From NCBI GenBank assembly GCA_019323655.1, contig JAHWGX010000027.1, positions 1 through 19,530 on the forward strand: DNA of 19,530 bases. Reading direction: 5' to 3'. Positions within the stretch are counted from its first letter, which is position 1. Each line of letters opens with the position of its first letter. Shown piece after piece: positions 1-5,978 of the stretch. The translations under genes and the position numbers were made by a program. A model generated the notes under the pieces. The model had not been told where the DNA came from. It searched no databases and saw only the letters and a list, made by a program, of their open reading frames with translations. This stretch comes from Candidatus Woesearchaeota archaeon. GTDB taxonomy: Archaea > Nanobdellota > Nanobdellia > Woesearchaeales > GW2011-AR4.

Positions 1-21
1 AAAGTCCAGTTTAAATAAACA

Positions 22-30
22 TTTATAAAT
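22..30 (+). promoter_or_regulatory. TATA box of the tRNA-Arg gene
   Basis: TTTATAAAT is centred about 30 bases before the first base of the tRNA at 57. That is the normal archaeal distance, so the tRNA probably has its own promoter. A run of five T at 197-201 lies shortly after the tRNA and could end transcription; the same run belongs to the TATA box of the next gene. Confidence 0.7.
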
Positions 31-56
31 GAAAACTGAATCTTATTTTGATTTAT

Positions 57-180
57 GGGCCAGTAGCTCAGCTTGGATAGAGCGACATGTATGGGAAGCC
101 ATAAATTTGCTATCCAGACTTAACATACCCGCTAAAGCCTTCTAAGCTGAAGGTCGGGAGTTCAAATCTTCCCTGGCCCG
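57..180 (+). tRNA. tRNA-Arg (anticodon UCU) with intron
   Basis: The acceptor stem pairs 57-63 (GGGCCAG) with 173-179 (CTGGCCC), with discriminator G180 and no encoded CCA. The D stem is 66-69 with 80-83. The T stem is GGGAG 156-160 with CTTCC 168-172 around the loop TTCAAAT. The anticodon loop is 139-145 (CTTCTAA), giving anticodon UCU at 141-143. The 3' half of the anticodon stem is GCTGA 146-150, whose partner is only complete if 87-135 is removed: 85-86 then join 136-138 to give ACAGC. Mature length is 75 bases. Pair 27-43 would be an A-A mismatch and the other four pairs are good. The decoding assignment is secure from the loop and the G discriminator; the exact splice points are inferred. 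Confidence 0.9.
87..135 (+). other. tRNA intron at non-canonical position 28/29 (49 nt)
   Basis: A bulge-helix-bulge can be drawn. The central four-pair helix is AGCG 81-84 with CGCT 130-133. The three-base bulges are 85-87 and 134-136, and the cuts fall after the second base of each (C86 and A135). An inner intron stem GTATG 89-93 with CATAC 124-128 follows. Splicing restores the anticodon stem. Because bases 87 and 136 are both A, cutting one base later gives the same mature RNA. Archaeal introns are usually at 37/38, so this is an atypical site of the kind known in some archaeal groups. Confidence 0.75.
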
Positions 181-251
181 CTTTAATTTAGCAAAGTTTT
201 TATACCTCCTAATCAAATTCTAGGGCATAATACTAAAAAGGAGGTGTTTTT

Positions 252-470
252 ATGGAAGAAAAGCTATGCGCCAAATGCGCCGGGGGAATGCTGATTGCAG
301 TAGGCTTTCTGGTGCTCATTTGGAACTGGTATTTGCTTGATATGAGGACTTTTTTTGCCAAAGATTGGCCGACTTTTATCGGAGTGCTGCTTGTAATCAA
401 GGGTATTCTAATGCTTGCAAAGCCTGTATGCAGCTGCAAAGAAAAGCCAGTCGCGAAGAAGAAAAAATAA
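252..470 (+). CDS. small two-helix membrane protein with Cys pairs
   Basis: This is a 72-residue protein of no recognised family. It starts with a short cytoplasmic-looking stretch carrying a CAKC pair (residues 6-9). Two hydrophobic segments follow at about 12-30 and 40-57, then a CSC motif and a lysine-rich tail that would stay on the cytoplasmic side. The four or so cysteines near the membrane could bind a metal, but this is only suggested. The start is well fixed: an SD site, GGAGGTG, at 240-246 sits five bases before the ATG, and a TATA box lies at 196-204. It therefore has a leader, unlike most genes here. A T-rich stretch after 470 probably ends the transcript. Confidence 0.75.
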   Translation: MEEKLCAKCAGGMLIAVGFLVLIWNWYLLDMRTFFAKDWPTFIGVLLVIKGILMLAKPVCSCKEKPVAKKKK

Positions 471-611
471 AATTCTTTTATTTTATTTTTAAGGTATTGT
501 TCTTCATGTGTTTTTATAGAGGGGATTTTCTAAAAGGCACACAAAAAATCTATGACTTTAAATGCTGCATTATGGCAATCTTTTTAAATTTAGGATTATT
601 CTTTGTTAACA

Positions 612-1337
612 ATGAAAATTTTAATGAATAAGCAGGACAAGTTTTTAGTCAGGGACTTAAGCAAAGACTTTCATACAAAGTATGGCTATTTTAAAAAAGA
701 GGACTTGAAAAAAGCCAAAGACGGCGCAAAATTAATCTCAAACACAGGAAAAGAGTTCAGCGCTTTCAGCCCTTGTTTCTATGATCTGTATAAAAAAATC
801 AAGAGAGGCGCACAAATTATCCCACTAAAGGACATTGGGCTGATAATAGCAGAGACAGGGATAGATAAAAACAGCAGAGTTGTCGATGCAGGCTCCGGCT
901 CAGGGGCTTTGGCATGCTTTTTAGCGCATTTATGCAAAGAAGTTACAACATACGAAATAAGAAAAGACTTTGTTGATATCGTCAAGAAGAATATTGAATT
1001 TTTAAATTTGAAAAATATAAAAATAAAAAACAAGGATGTTTATGAAGGGATTGAAGAAAAAGACATTGACCTGGTTGTACTGGACATTCCCGAGCCATGG
1101 AAAGCAATAGAGGCTGCAAAAAATGCCTTAAAGACCGGGGGCTTTCTGGTTTCTTACAGCCCCACAATACCGCAAAGCGCGGATTTTGTCAATGGAGTAA
1201 ATAACGATAACAATTTTGCTCATGTAAAGACTTCTGAAGCCATGGAAAGGGAATGGGAAGCTGACGGAAGAAAAGTAAGGCCAAAGAGCCAGTCAATAGG
1301 GCATTCAGGATTTATCAGTTTTGCGAGAAGGATTTAG
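612..1337 (+). CDS. trmI: TrmI-type tRNA (adenine-57/58-N1)-methyltransferase
   Basis: The 241-residue protein is a class I SAM-dependent methyltransferase. Motif I (VDAGSGSG) is near residues 91-98, the acidic SAM-binding YE pair near 114-115, and the catalytic-motif relative DIPEPW at 158-163. That last motif, and the C-terminal RPK followed by a GHSGF end, are typical of TrmI. TrmI adds a methyl group to N1 of A58 (and A57 in many archaea) in the T loop of tRNA, stabilising the fold. The reading frame opens at a TTG at 603, but ATG 612 is preferred: a TATA box (TTTTTAAATT, 581-590) lies 26 bases before it, which fits a leaderless message. ATG 624 is a second choice. The N-terminal domain is short but present. 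The neighbouring tRNA gene is a plausible but not special partner. Confidence 0.88.
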   Translation: MKILMNKQDKFLVRDLSKDFHTKYGYFKKEDLKKAKDGAKLISNTGKEFSAFSPCFYDLYKKIKRGAQIIPLKDIGLIIAETGIDKNSRVVDAGSGSGALACFLAHLCKEVTTYEIRKDFVDIVKKNIEFLNLKNIKIKNKDVYEGIEEKDIDLVVLDIPEPWKAIEAAKNALKTGGFLVSYSPTIPQSADFVNGVNNDNNFAHVKTSEAMEREWEADGRKVRPKSQSIGHSGFISFARRI

Positions 1338-1376
1338 GGTTTTGAAGATTAAAAATAAAAAGAAATTAATAATAAT

Positions 1377-1415
1377 TTATTTGCCACATCCGCCGCATTC
1401 ATCATCCCCGTCAAT
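1377..1415 (-). CDS. possible 12-codon Cys/Gly-rich mini-ORF
   Basis: Reading the minus strand, a textbook SD site (AAGGAGGT, 1421-1428) is followed by an open frame encoding DGDDECGGCGK after the initiator. In this frame the only possible initiator is ATT (1413-1415), five bases after the SD, because a TAA precedes it. ATT is a rare start. A TTG in another frame, six bases after the SD, gives a 21-codon alternative without cysteines. A TATA-like element at 1461-1471 sits in the right place for a minus-strand transcript with a leader of about 25 bases, and a T-rich run follows the stop. Promoter, SD and terminator-like run together suggest something is expressed. The product is uncertain. Confidence 0.35.
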   Translation of the reverse strand: MDGDDECGGCGK

Positions 1416-1471
1416 TTTTTACCTCCTTGATTGATTTCGTATGTTGGACATGCCTGACCTCTTATTTAAAT

Positions 1472-1484
1472 GCGGGTTTCCCGC
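1472..1484. repeat. perfect short hairpin next to TATA element
   Basis: GCGGG-TTT-CCCGC forms five GC pairs around a three-base loop, immediately beside the two-way TATA site. It lies upstream of the expected start points in both directions, so it might be a protein-binding site rather than a terminator. No function can be assigned. Confidence 0.6.
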
Positions 1485-1498
1485 TAAGGTTGCTGAAA

Positions 1499-1609
1499 AT
1501 GCCTGTTAGCAGCATTAAGATCGAACTTACTCCTACTGACATGCAGGAGCGTGGCGGAGTGGGCTTAGAAGCCGGAGTTATTGTGGGAGGAGAAGCCCAA
1601 TTTGGGTAA
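1499..1609 (+). CDS. possible 36-residue small protein
   Basis: ATG 1499 lies 32 bases after the centre of the TATA-like site at 1462-1471, compatible with a nearly leaderless message. The 36 codons are richer in G and C than the surrounding spacer and encode a Gly- and Glu-rich peptide beginning MPVSSIKIEL and ending GGEAQFG. No family is recognised. The frame is also open upstream of 1499 for 24 codons, so the length alone proves nothing. It may be a genuine small protein or chance. Confidence 0.3.
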   Translation: MPVSSIKIELTPTDMQERGGVGLEAGVIVGGEAQFG

Positions 1610-1680
1610 TCGCAAAGGGGGAACATCCTTAGATTAAAAATTATATTTTTATAACTTAATAATAGTTACAAAACTAAAGG

Positions 1681-1689
1681 TTTATAAAC
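1681..1689 (+). promoter_or_regulatory. TATA box of the 237-residue protein gene
   Basis: TTTATAAAC is centred 23-24 bases before ATG 1708 and is preceded by purines and GG that could serve as a BRE. The spacing predicts transcription starting at or next to the start codon. Confidence 0.65.
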
Positions 1690-1707
1690 ACCTTCTTTTT
1701 TCATAGT

Positions 1708-2421
1708 ATGATCAAAGTGTACCTTGAGATGCCAAAAGAAACTGAGTGTACTTGTTTGGAGGATTTATTAGCTACTAATGAACCTATAGAAGTGCAAGTG
1801 GCAAAAGTAGTCAAATTAGTTTATGATTTAGAGAAAATGCCTAATACAGATGAATACAGAGAAGCATGTAACTTTTTGGTTGATCACAGAGATAAGTTAG
1901 TTGAGGAAGTTGAGATCTACTTACCTCCTGGATTATTGGGCATCCCCTCTGCTTGGGAAAATATAATAGCAAATTCCAAAAGAGTATGCAGTTGTAATAA
2001 GAAAAGAGTAATTCTTCCGGAGATTACAGATGAAAGCAAGAAATTTATTCCAAACTATTCTGGGGAGGTAATTATATCTCCTAATGATGAAATTTATTTT
2101 AAGCATGTAAATGGGAGTAAAAGATCTACTTATGCAAAGGTGCATATAGTAACTGCTGAAGAAGGATATACCTTAGAGATTATAGCAGAACCATTTAAGG
2201 GAGAGAAATTAGGTTTCTACACACATGATGGCGGGAGTTACAGTTTAAAAAAATTAGCTGAGGAGTTAGTACAAAGCCCCAATCCGGCAATGCTTATAAC
2301 ACCGAATAAAATACCTATATTTGCTATAACTGGAGTTGATCCGAACGCTGGATCTGTTACAATAGTCCCGGCTATTACAGTAATTGCAGTAGAATACCCC
2401 CTCCAAGTTTATAAGTCTTAA
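1708..2421 (+). CDS. hypothetical protein, 237 residues
   Basis: I do not recognise this protein. It has no signal peptide and no clear membrane segment, so it is probably cytoplasmic. The first 90 residues look helical and acidic, with a CTC near residue 14-16 and a CSC near 93-95. Residues from about 100 on look like alternating beta strands with Gly/Asn/Asp turns, and the last 50 are notably hydrophobic (runs such as VTIVPAITVIAVEY). The ATG is taken as the start because a TATA box sits 23-24 bases before it. Codon use favours TTA, ATA and GAA more than the housekeeping genes nearby, hinting at a different history. It faces argS tail to tail, with 155 bases between them. Those bases hold only two short hairpins (GAACA/TGTTC near 2480-2497, ACCC/GGGT near 2529-2543). 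Confidence 0.75.
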   Translation: MIKVYLEMPKETECTCLEDLLATNEPIEVQVAKVVKLVYDLEKMPNTDEYREACNFLVDHRDKLVEEVEIYLPPGLLGIPSAWENIIANSKRVCSCNKKRVILPEITDESKKFIPNYSGEVIISPNDEIYFKHVNGSKRSTYAKVHIVTAEEGYTLEIIAEPFKGEKLGFYTHDGGSYSLKKLAEELVQSPNPAMLITPNKIPIFAITGVDPNAGSVTIVPAITVIAVEYPLQVYKS

Positions 2422-2576
2422 TAAATTTATTTTGTTGAATAATAGAATTAAAGAGATTTTTCCCGTTTACACAATTTAGGGAACAATTTCATGTTCTAAA
2501 AATCAGGAATTTCATGGATTTGACATAAACCCTTAGTATGGGTGATGTATCTAAAGACTATTATCTTAAACAAATT

Positions 2577-4238
2577 TCACATCCTTTCCAGAACATCTAT
2601 CCCAAGCAGGTTAAGGCTGTTTTTCAATGCCTGCTGCACGCAGACTGCTAAAAGCAGCCTTGCGTTCTTTATATTTTCTTTTTCGTTTAGTATGTTATGG
2701 GCATGGTAGAATTCGCTGAACTGCTTTGCAAGCTCGTAAGCGTAATTTGCGATTATATTCGGCCTTAGCTCAACAGAGGCTTTTTCTATTGTGTCCGGGA
2801 ACATTGCTAATTTTTTTATTAGCTCTGTCTCCTCTTTTTTGTCCAGCAATGAGAAATCAGCTGACTTCGGCAATGATTTTTTATGCTTCCTTATTACACT
2901 GCTTATCCTGGCATATGCGTACTGTATGTAAGGGGCTGTCTCGCCTTCAAAGCTCAGTGCCTGCTGCCAGTTAAAGATGACATTCTTCTCCGGGCTTACC
3001 TTGAGGATTCCGTATTTTAATGCCCCATAGCCAATTTTTTTTGCAGCCTTGTTGTCAATCTTTTTGTAGCGGTTTTTTAATTCCTGCCGGGCTTTTTTCA
3101 GTGCCTCTGCCATGAAATCCTCCAGAAGGACTACGTTGCCTTTTCTTGTGGACATCTTCCCTTCTTCAAGCAAAACGAAAGAGTAATAAACCGCTTTTCT
3201 TGGCCTTTTTTCCAATAAGAGTAGTGCTGCGTTTATCTGTTCGCTGTAGAGCTTCTGGTCTTCACCGAGCACAACCATGTTTTCTCCCTTTTTGACCATA
3301 TCAATTGCGTATGCAATATCCCTCAATGGGTACAATGAAGTTCCGTCTCCTCTTGTCAGGACAAGGACAGGGACTTTCATTCCAAGCTCAAAGCCCTTTT
3401 CATCGAGGACAAACCTATTGTCCTTGTCAAAGAAAAACCTGCCTGTTTTTTCCAATAGCTTTAAGGCGTCATCTGTCTTTTTGCTCCAGAGGTAAGAGGA
3501 CTCATAGTCAAAAACATCATATTTGATTCCAAGCTCTGACAAAATTTTTGCCTGGCCTTTGATGGAAATGCTTACAATTCTTTTGAAATCGTTTTTTATT
3601 TTTTTGTCGCCTTTTTCAAGCCTGAACAGGATATTAAGGACCTCTTTTTCCAGCTCAGGGTTTTTCTCAATTTTTTTTGCTATATCCACATAAACCTTAA
3701 GCAGGCCACTGAATTTGAGGCTCTTTTTGCTTTTTGCTGCCAGAACCAGCATTGAAATCTGCTTGCCAATATCATTCACAAAATAATGGACTTCCACGTT
3801 GTATTTCTGGAACCTTAGGATTCTTGCAATTGAATCCCCCATCAGGGCATTTCTCGCTCGGCCGACATGGGGGCTTGCATTCGGGTTAATGCTTGTATGC
3901 TCAAGAATTATTTTTTTGTTTTTTCCTAGGTTTGAAGAGCCGTACCTGCCTTTCTCCTTCAGGATTTTTTTTAATGTTTCCCCTGCCAATGCCTTTTTGT
4001 CTATGAAAAAATTAAGGTAAGGCCCTATTACTTTTATTTCCTGTGCATATGCCGGTTTTTTTATTTTTTTTGACAGGTCCAATGCTATTTCATTCGGGCT
4101 TTTTTTGTAAACTTTTGCAAGGGAAAAGCATGGAAACGCATAATCCCCCATCTCCGGCTTTGGCGGTATTTCCAGCTCTACTTTCTGCTTAAGCTCTTTT
4201 TCAAGAGATTTTACTATCTGTTCCCTGAATATATCCAT
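2577..4238 (-). CDS. argS: arginyl-tRNA synthetase
   Basis: The 553-residue protein is a class I synthetase that charges tRNA-Arg with arginine using ATP. The N-terminal domain (about 1-100) carries the PPKPEMGDYAFPCF element typical of ArgS. The HIGH-type motif reads HVGR at 124-127 within NPNASPHVGRARN, the usual ArgS form. The KMSKS-type motif is KMSTR at 361-365, stronger than in the many ArgS proteins that lack the lysine. The C-terminal third is the helical DALR anticodon-binding domain (residues YAYARI near 440 onward) and ends in LLGIDVLERM, a normal ArgS terminus. Length is typical. On the minus strand a TATA box (4257-4267) lies about 25 bases before the ATG, so the message is likely leaderless. 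The tRNA-Arg gene in this window would be a substrate. Confidence 0.97.
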   Translation of the reverse strand: MDIFREQIVKSLEKELKQKVELEIPPKPEMGDYAFPCFSLAKVYKKSPNEIALDLSKKIKKPAYAQEIKVIGPYLNFFIDKKALAGETLKKILKEKGRYGSSNLGKNKKIILEHTSINPNASPHVGRARNALMGDSIARILRFQKYNVEVHYFVNDIGKQISMLVLAAKSKKSLKFSGLLKVYVDIAKKIEKNPELEKEVLNILFRLEKGDKKIKNDFKRIVSISIKGQAKILSELGIKYDVFDYESSYLWSKKTDDALKLLEKTGRFFFDKDNRFVLDEKGFELGMKVPVLVLTRGDGTSLYPLRDIAYAIDMVKKGENMVVLGEDQKLYSEQINAALLLLEKRPRKAVYYSFVLLEEGKMSTRKGNVVLLEDFMAEALKKARQELKNRYKKIDNKAAKKIGYGALKYGILKVSPEKNVIFNWQQALSFEGETAPYIQYAYARISSVIRKHKKSLPKSADFSLLDKKEETELIKKLAMFPDTIEKASVELRPNIIANYAYELAKQFSEFYHAHNILNEKENIKNARLLLAVCVQQALKNSLNLLGIDVLERM

Positions 4239-4256
4239 AGCAGGGCTTATTGGGAG

Positions 4257-4267
4257 GTTTAATAAAT
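4257..4267 (-). promoter_or_regulatory. TATA box of argS
   Basis: On the minus strand the site reads TATTTATTAAAC and is centred about 25 bases before the argS ATG (4238). No SD site is present, which supports leaderless initiation. Confidence 0.6.
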
Positions 4268-4304
4268 AGTTTTTGGTTATGTGTTTTAGATTAGAATTCT
4301 AGTA

Positions 4305-4652
4305 CTAATTAACTTCCACCCATCTCGTATCATCAAGCTCTTCATCATAGCCGACCACAAGCTCATGGTCGATTATTCTTCTTACGTTGCTTAATTTGCT
4401 TTTGAGCTCGAATTCTTCCTGCTCGTCTTCATATTCCCTTAAAGCCCTGATTTTGTTAAGCTCGTTCCTTTCCTGCCTTGTTTCCTTTTCCCATGACAAA
4501 GGGCCTGTTCCGCCAACAACAAAGGTTTTCGGCTGCTGCTCCTTAATTATGTATATTGCAGGCATTGAGACATCCTGGGGCTTAGTGGTGCAGCTAGCTA
4601 CAAGCAGTAAACAGAGCGCCAACAAAGCGGATATAACTAATTTAACCCCCAT
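4305..4652 (-). CDS. predicted lipoprotein, 115 residues
   Basis: The protein begins with a charged start, a hydrophobic core (residues 6-17) and a lipobox-like LVASC ending at Cys21. It should therefore be exported and lipid-anchored at that cysteine on the outer face of the membrane. After a short linker (TTKPQDVSMP) there is a strand-like segment AIYIIKEQQPKTFVVGG. Residues 50-100 are highly charged and helical, rich in Glu, Arg and Lys. No family is recognised. The start is supported by a TATA box at 4675-4684, 28 bases upstream on the minus strand. It stands alone between argS and the next small gene, each with its own promoter or SD. Confidence 0.75.
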   Translation of the reverse strand: MGVKLVISALLALCLLLVASCTTKPQDVSMPAIYIIKEQQPKTFVVGGTGPLSWEKETRQERNELNKIRALREYEDEQEEFELKSKLSNVRRIIDHELVVGYDEELDDTRWVEVN

Positions 4653-4734
4653 ACAGTAGTAGTAAATAGGCAGGGTTTATAAATGTTATTGATTTGTGGG
4701 CTGTTAATTTAACGCGTGGTGGTTTTATAAAAAA

Positions 4735-4962
4735 TTATTTTCTCAATTGCCAAACTAGAAGTGCATAAATTAAAAAAATTGCTAAAATAATGACTAACGA
4801 AACAAACGACACTAAGAAAATATATGTAAGGCGAAATTCATTATTTGTAATAAAATATTGTGTTATTGATGTAGCAATGATTGTTAACCATATTAGGGGT
4901 ATATCTCTAGCTATCCTATTCGGTGCTTCCTTACTAAAGAAAAGTTCCCTTATTATCCCCAT
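4735..4962 (-). CDS. small membrane protein, two helices (75 residues)
   Basis: Two hydrophobic segments (about residues 22-40 and 46-70) are joined by a short polar turn (TNNEFR). A basic and acidic head of 20 residues (RELFFSKEAPNRIARD) and a short basic tail suggest both ends are cytoplasmic. It is not recognised as a known family. An SD-like GGAGAGGG lies just before ATG 4962, as expected for a gene translated from inside a longer message. It is probably the last gene of a transcript starting at ribB, and the preceding open stretch 4953-5045 overlaps its start by ten bases. Confidence 0.65.
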   Translation of the reverse strand: MGIIRELFFSKEAPNRIARDIPLIWLTIIATSITQYFITNNEFRLTYIFLVSFVSLVIILAIFLIYALLVWQLRK

Positions 4963-5045
4963 CTTAATCCCTCTCCAATCAACTTACCTTTTTTTATTTC
5001 AGCTTCCAATTCTTCCTCAGCTTTCCAGCCAATTGATTTACCAAA
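4953..5045 (-). other. 31-codon open stretch directly after a TAG stop
   Basis: Directly after the TAG that ends the 76-residue protein (5046-5048), the same frame stays open for 30 sense codons. It encodes a charged, helix-like sequence containing SIGWKAEEELEAEIKKGKL and ends in TAA at 4953-4955. No ATG or SD opens it separately; only an internal TTG could. It may be a C-terminal extension lost by a recent TAG mutation, a readthrough extension, a separate tiny ORF or chance. TAG is an ordinary stop elsewhere here (trmI, purA), which argues against reassignment. Confidence 0.35.
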
Positions 5046-5276
5046 CTATCTCTTCTTTTTTCCCAGCTTGTCAATCTTGTCCTCAATCCTTTTCATTGAA
5101 GCCCTGATTTCCTTGTACAGGTCAAGGGTTTTCTTGAAGAAAATGAGCCTTACTGCCAATGATATCAAATAAATGCCGAATATTCCCCCGACAAGAATGC
5201 TGGCCAGATTGACTACTTGCTGCACTGTGGAAGAAACAGGGTCTAGAAGTGGAACAGTGGCATTGATGTCAATCAT
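5046..5276 (-). CDS. small membrane protein, one main helix and charged tail (76 residues)
   Basis: A polar N-terminus (MIDINATVPLLDPVSS) is followed by a long hydrophobic stretch at about residues 22-47. An amphipathic, coiled-coil-like helix (DLYKEIRASMKRIEDKIDKL) and a basic end (GKKKR) complete it. The tail would lie on the cytoplasmic face and could pair with a partner. No known family is recognised. Its ATG overlaps the end of ribB by eight bases, so the two are almost certainly cotranscribed and translationally coupled. The gene ends with TAG, after which the frame remains open (see 4953-5045). Confidence 0.7.
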   Translation of the reverse strand: MIDINATVPLLDPVSSTVQQVVNLASILVGGIFGIYLISLAVRLIFFKKTLDLYKEIRASMKRIEDKIDKLGKKKR

Positions 5277-5919
5277 AAACTAAGCTCTTTTCCTGCAATT
5301 TATTAATTTTTTGATTTGCCTTTACATAATTGACCAAGTCTTTGATAGTCACTATTTTCATATTGTTGTGCTTTTTTGAGAATTCAATGAGGTCCGGCAG
5401 CTTTGCCATGGTTCCGTCGTCATTTATGACCTCGCATATTACAGCAGCGGGGTAAAAGCCCGCAAGCTTTGCCAAATCTACAGACGCTTCGGTGTGGCCT
5501 TCCCTGGCCAAAATGCCCCCTTCCCGGTACATTATGGGAAACAAGTGGCCCGGCATTGCAAAGTCATCTGTTTTTGATTTATCATCTATCAGCGCCTTTA
5601 CAGTTGCGGCCCTGTCAGCAGGAGATATGCCCGTTGTTGTTCCGTTTTTGTAATCGACAGATATGCTGAACATGCACCTGGTGATGTCATTATGGTTAAC
5701 CATAGGCGGTATTTTTAACTGCTCCAGCCTTGACCTTACAATAGGCATGCACACCAGGCCGCGGGCGTTTTTTATCATGTAATTTATTTTTTCTTCTGTC
5801 ACTTTTTCAGCAGCAAGAACTAGGTCGCCTTCATTTTCCCTGTTTTCGTCGTCCACTACAATAATGAACTTTCCCCTTTTGACGTCATTGATAGCGTCTT
5901 CTATTCTGCTGAATTCCAT
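5269..5919 (-). CDS. ribB: 3,4-dihydroxy-2-butanone 4-phosphate synthase
   Basis: The 216-residue enzyme makes the four-carbon precursor of riboflavin from ribulose 5-phosphate, releasing formate. The metal and substrate loop DDENRENEGD is at 23-32, a glycine-rich GISPADRA segment at 97-104, and the signature GHTEASVDLAKLAG at 141-154, followed by ICEVINDDGTMA. All key acidic residues and the histidine are present. Length matches stand-alone RibB. A minus-strand TATA box (CTATAAAAAC, 5943-5952) lies 28 bases before the ATG, which predicts a leaderless message separate from ribD just upstream. Two small membrane proteins follow in the same direction. Confidence 0.97.
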   Translation of the reverse strand: MEFSRIEDAINDVKRGKFIIVVDDENRENEGDLVLAAEKVTEEKINYMIKNARGLVCMPIVRSRLEQLKIPPMVNHNDITRCMFSISVDYKNGTTTGISPADRAATVKALIDDKSKTDDFAMPGHLFPIMYREGGILAREGHTEASVDLAKLAGFYPAAVICEVINDDGTMAKLPDLIEFSKKHNNMKIVTIKDLVNYVKANQKINKLQEKSLVYD

Positions 5920-5942
5920 TAATTTCAGAGTTAAAATAGGGG

Positions 5943-5952
5943 GTTTTTATAG
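5943..5952 (-). promoter_or_regulatory. TATA box of ribB
   Basis: CTATAAAAAC on the minus strand is 28 bases before the ribB ATG at 5919. It lies in the short gap after ribD and shows that ribB can be transcribed on its own. Confidence 0.6.
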
Positions 5953-5978
5953 TTTTCTTTTTTATAGGGCTTCTTTTT

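Larger units (their letters stand above)
1338..1707. other. sparsely coding stretch with a two-way TATA element
   Basis: No long gene fits here. The stretch holds a symmetric TATA-like site (TTATTTAAAT, 1462-1471), a perfect hairpin GCGGG-TTT-CCCGC at 1472-1484, a tiny minus-strand ORF with a strong SD site (1377-1415) and a 36-codon plus-strand ORF (1499-1609). These are listed separately. The remainder (1610-1707) is AT-rich and ends with the promoter of the next gene. Confidence 0.6.

Noticed and set aside
365..631. An 88-codon plus-strand frame overlapping the small membrane protein and the trmI start
   Set aside because: It overlaps two better supported genes, has no promoter or SD and reads largely through A/T-rich spacer.
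4790..5107. A 105-codon plus-strand frame opposite the small membrane genes
   Set aside because: It is the complement of two better supported minus-strand genes and has no promoter.
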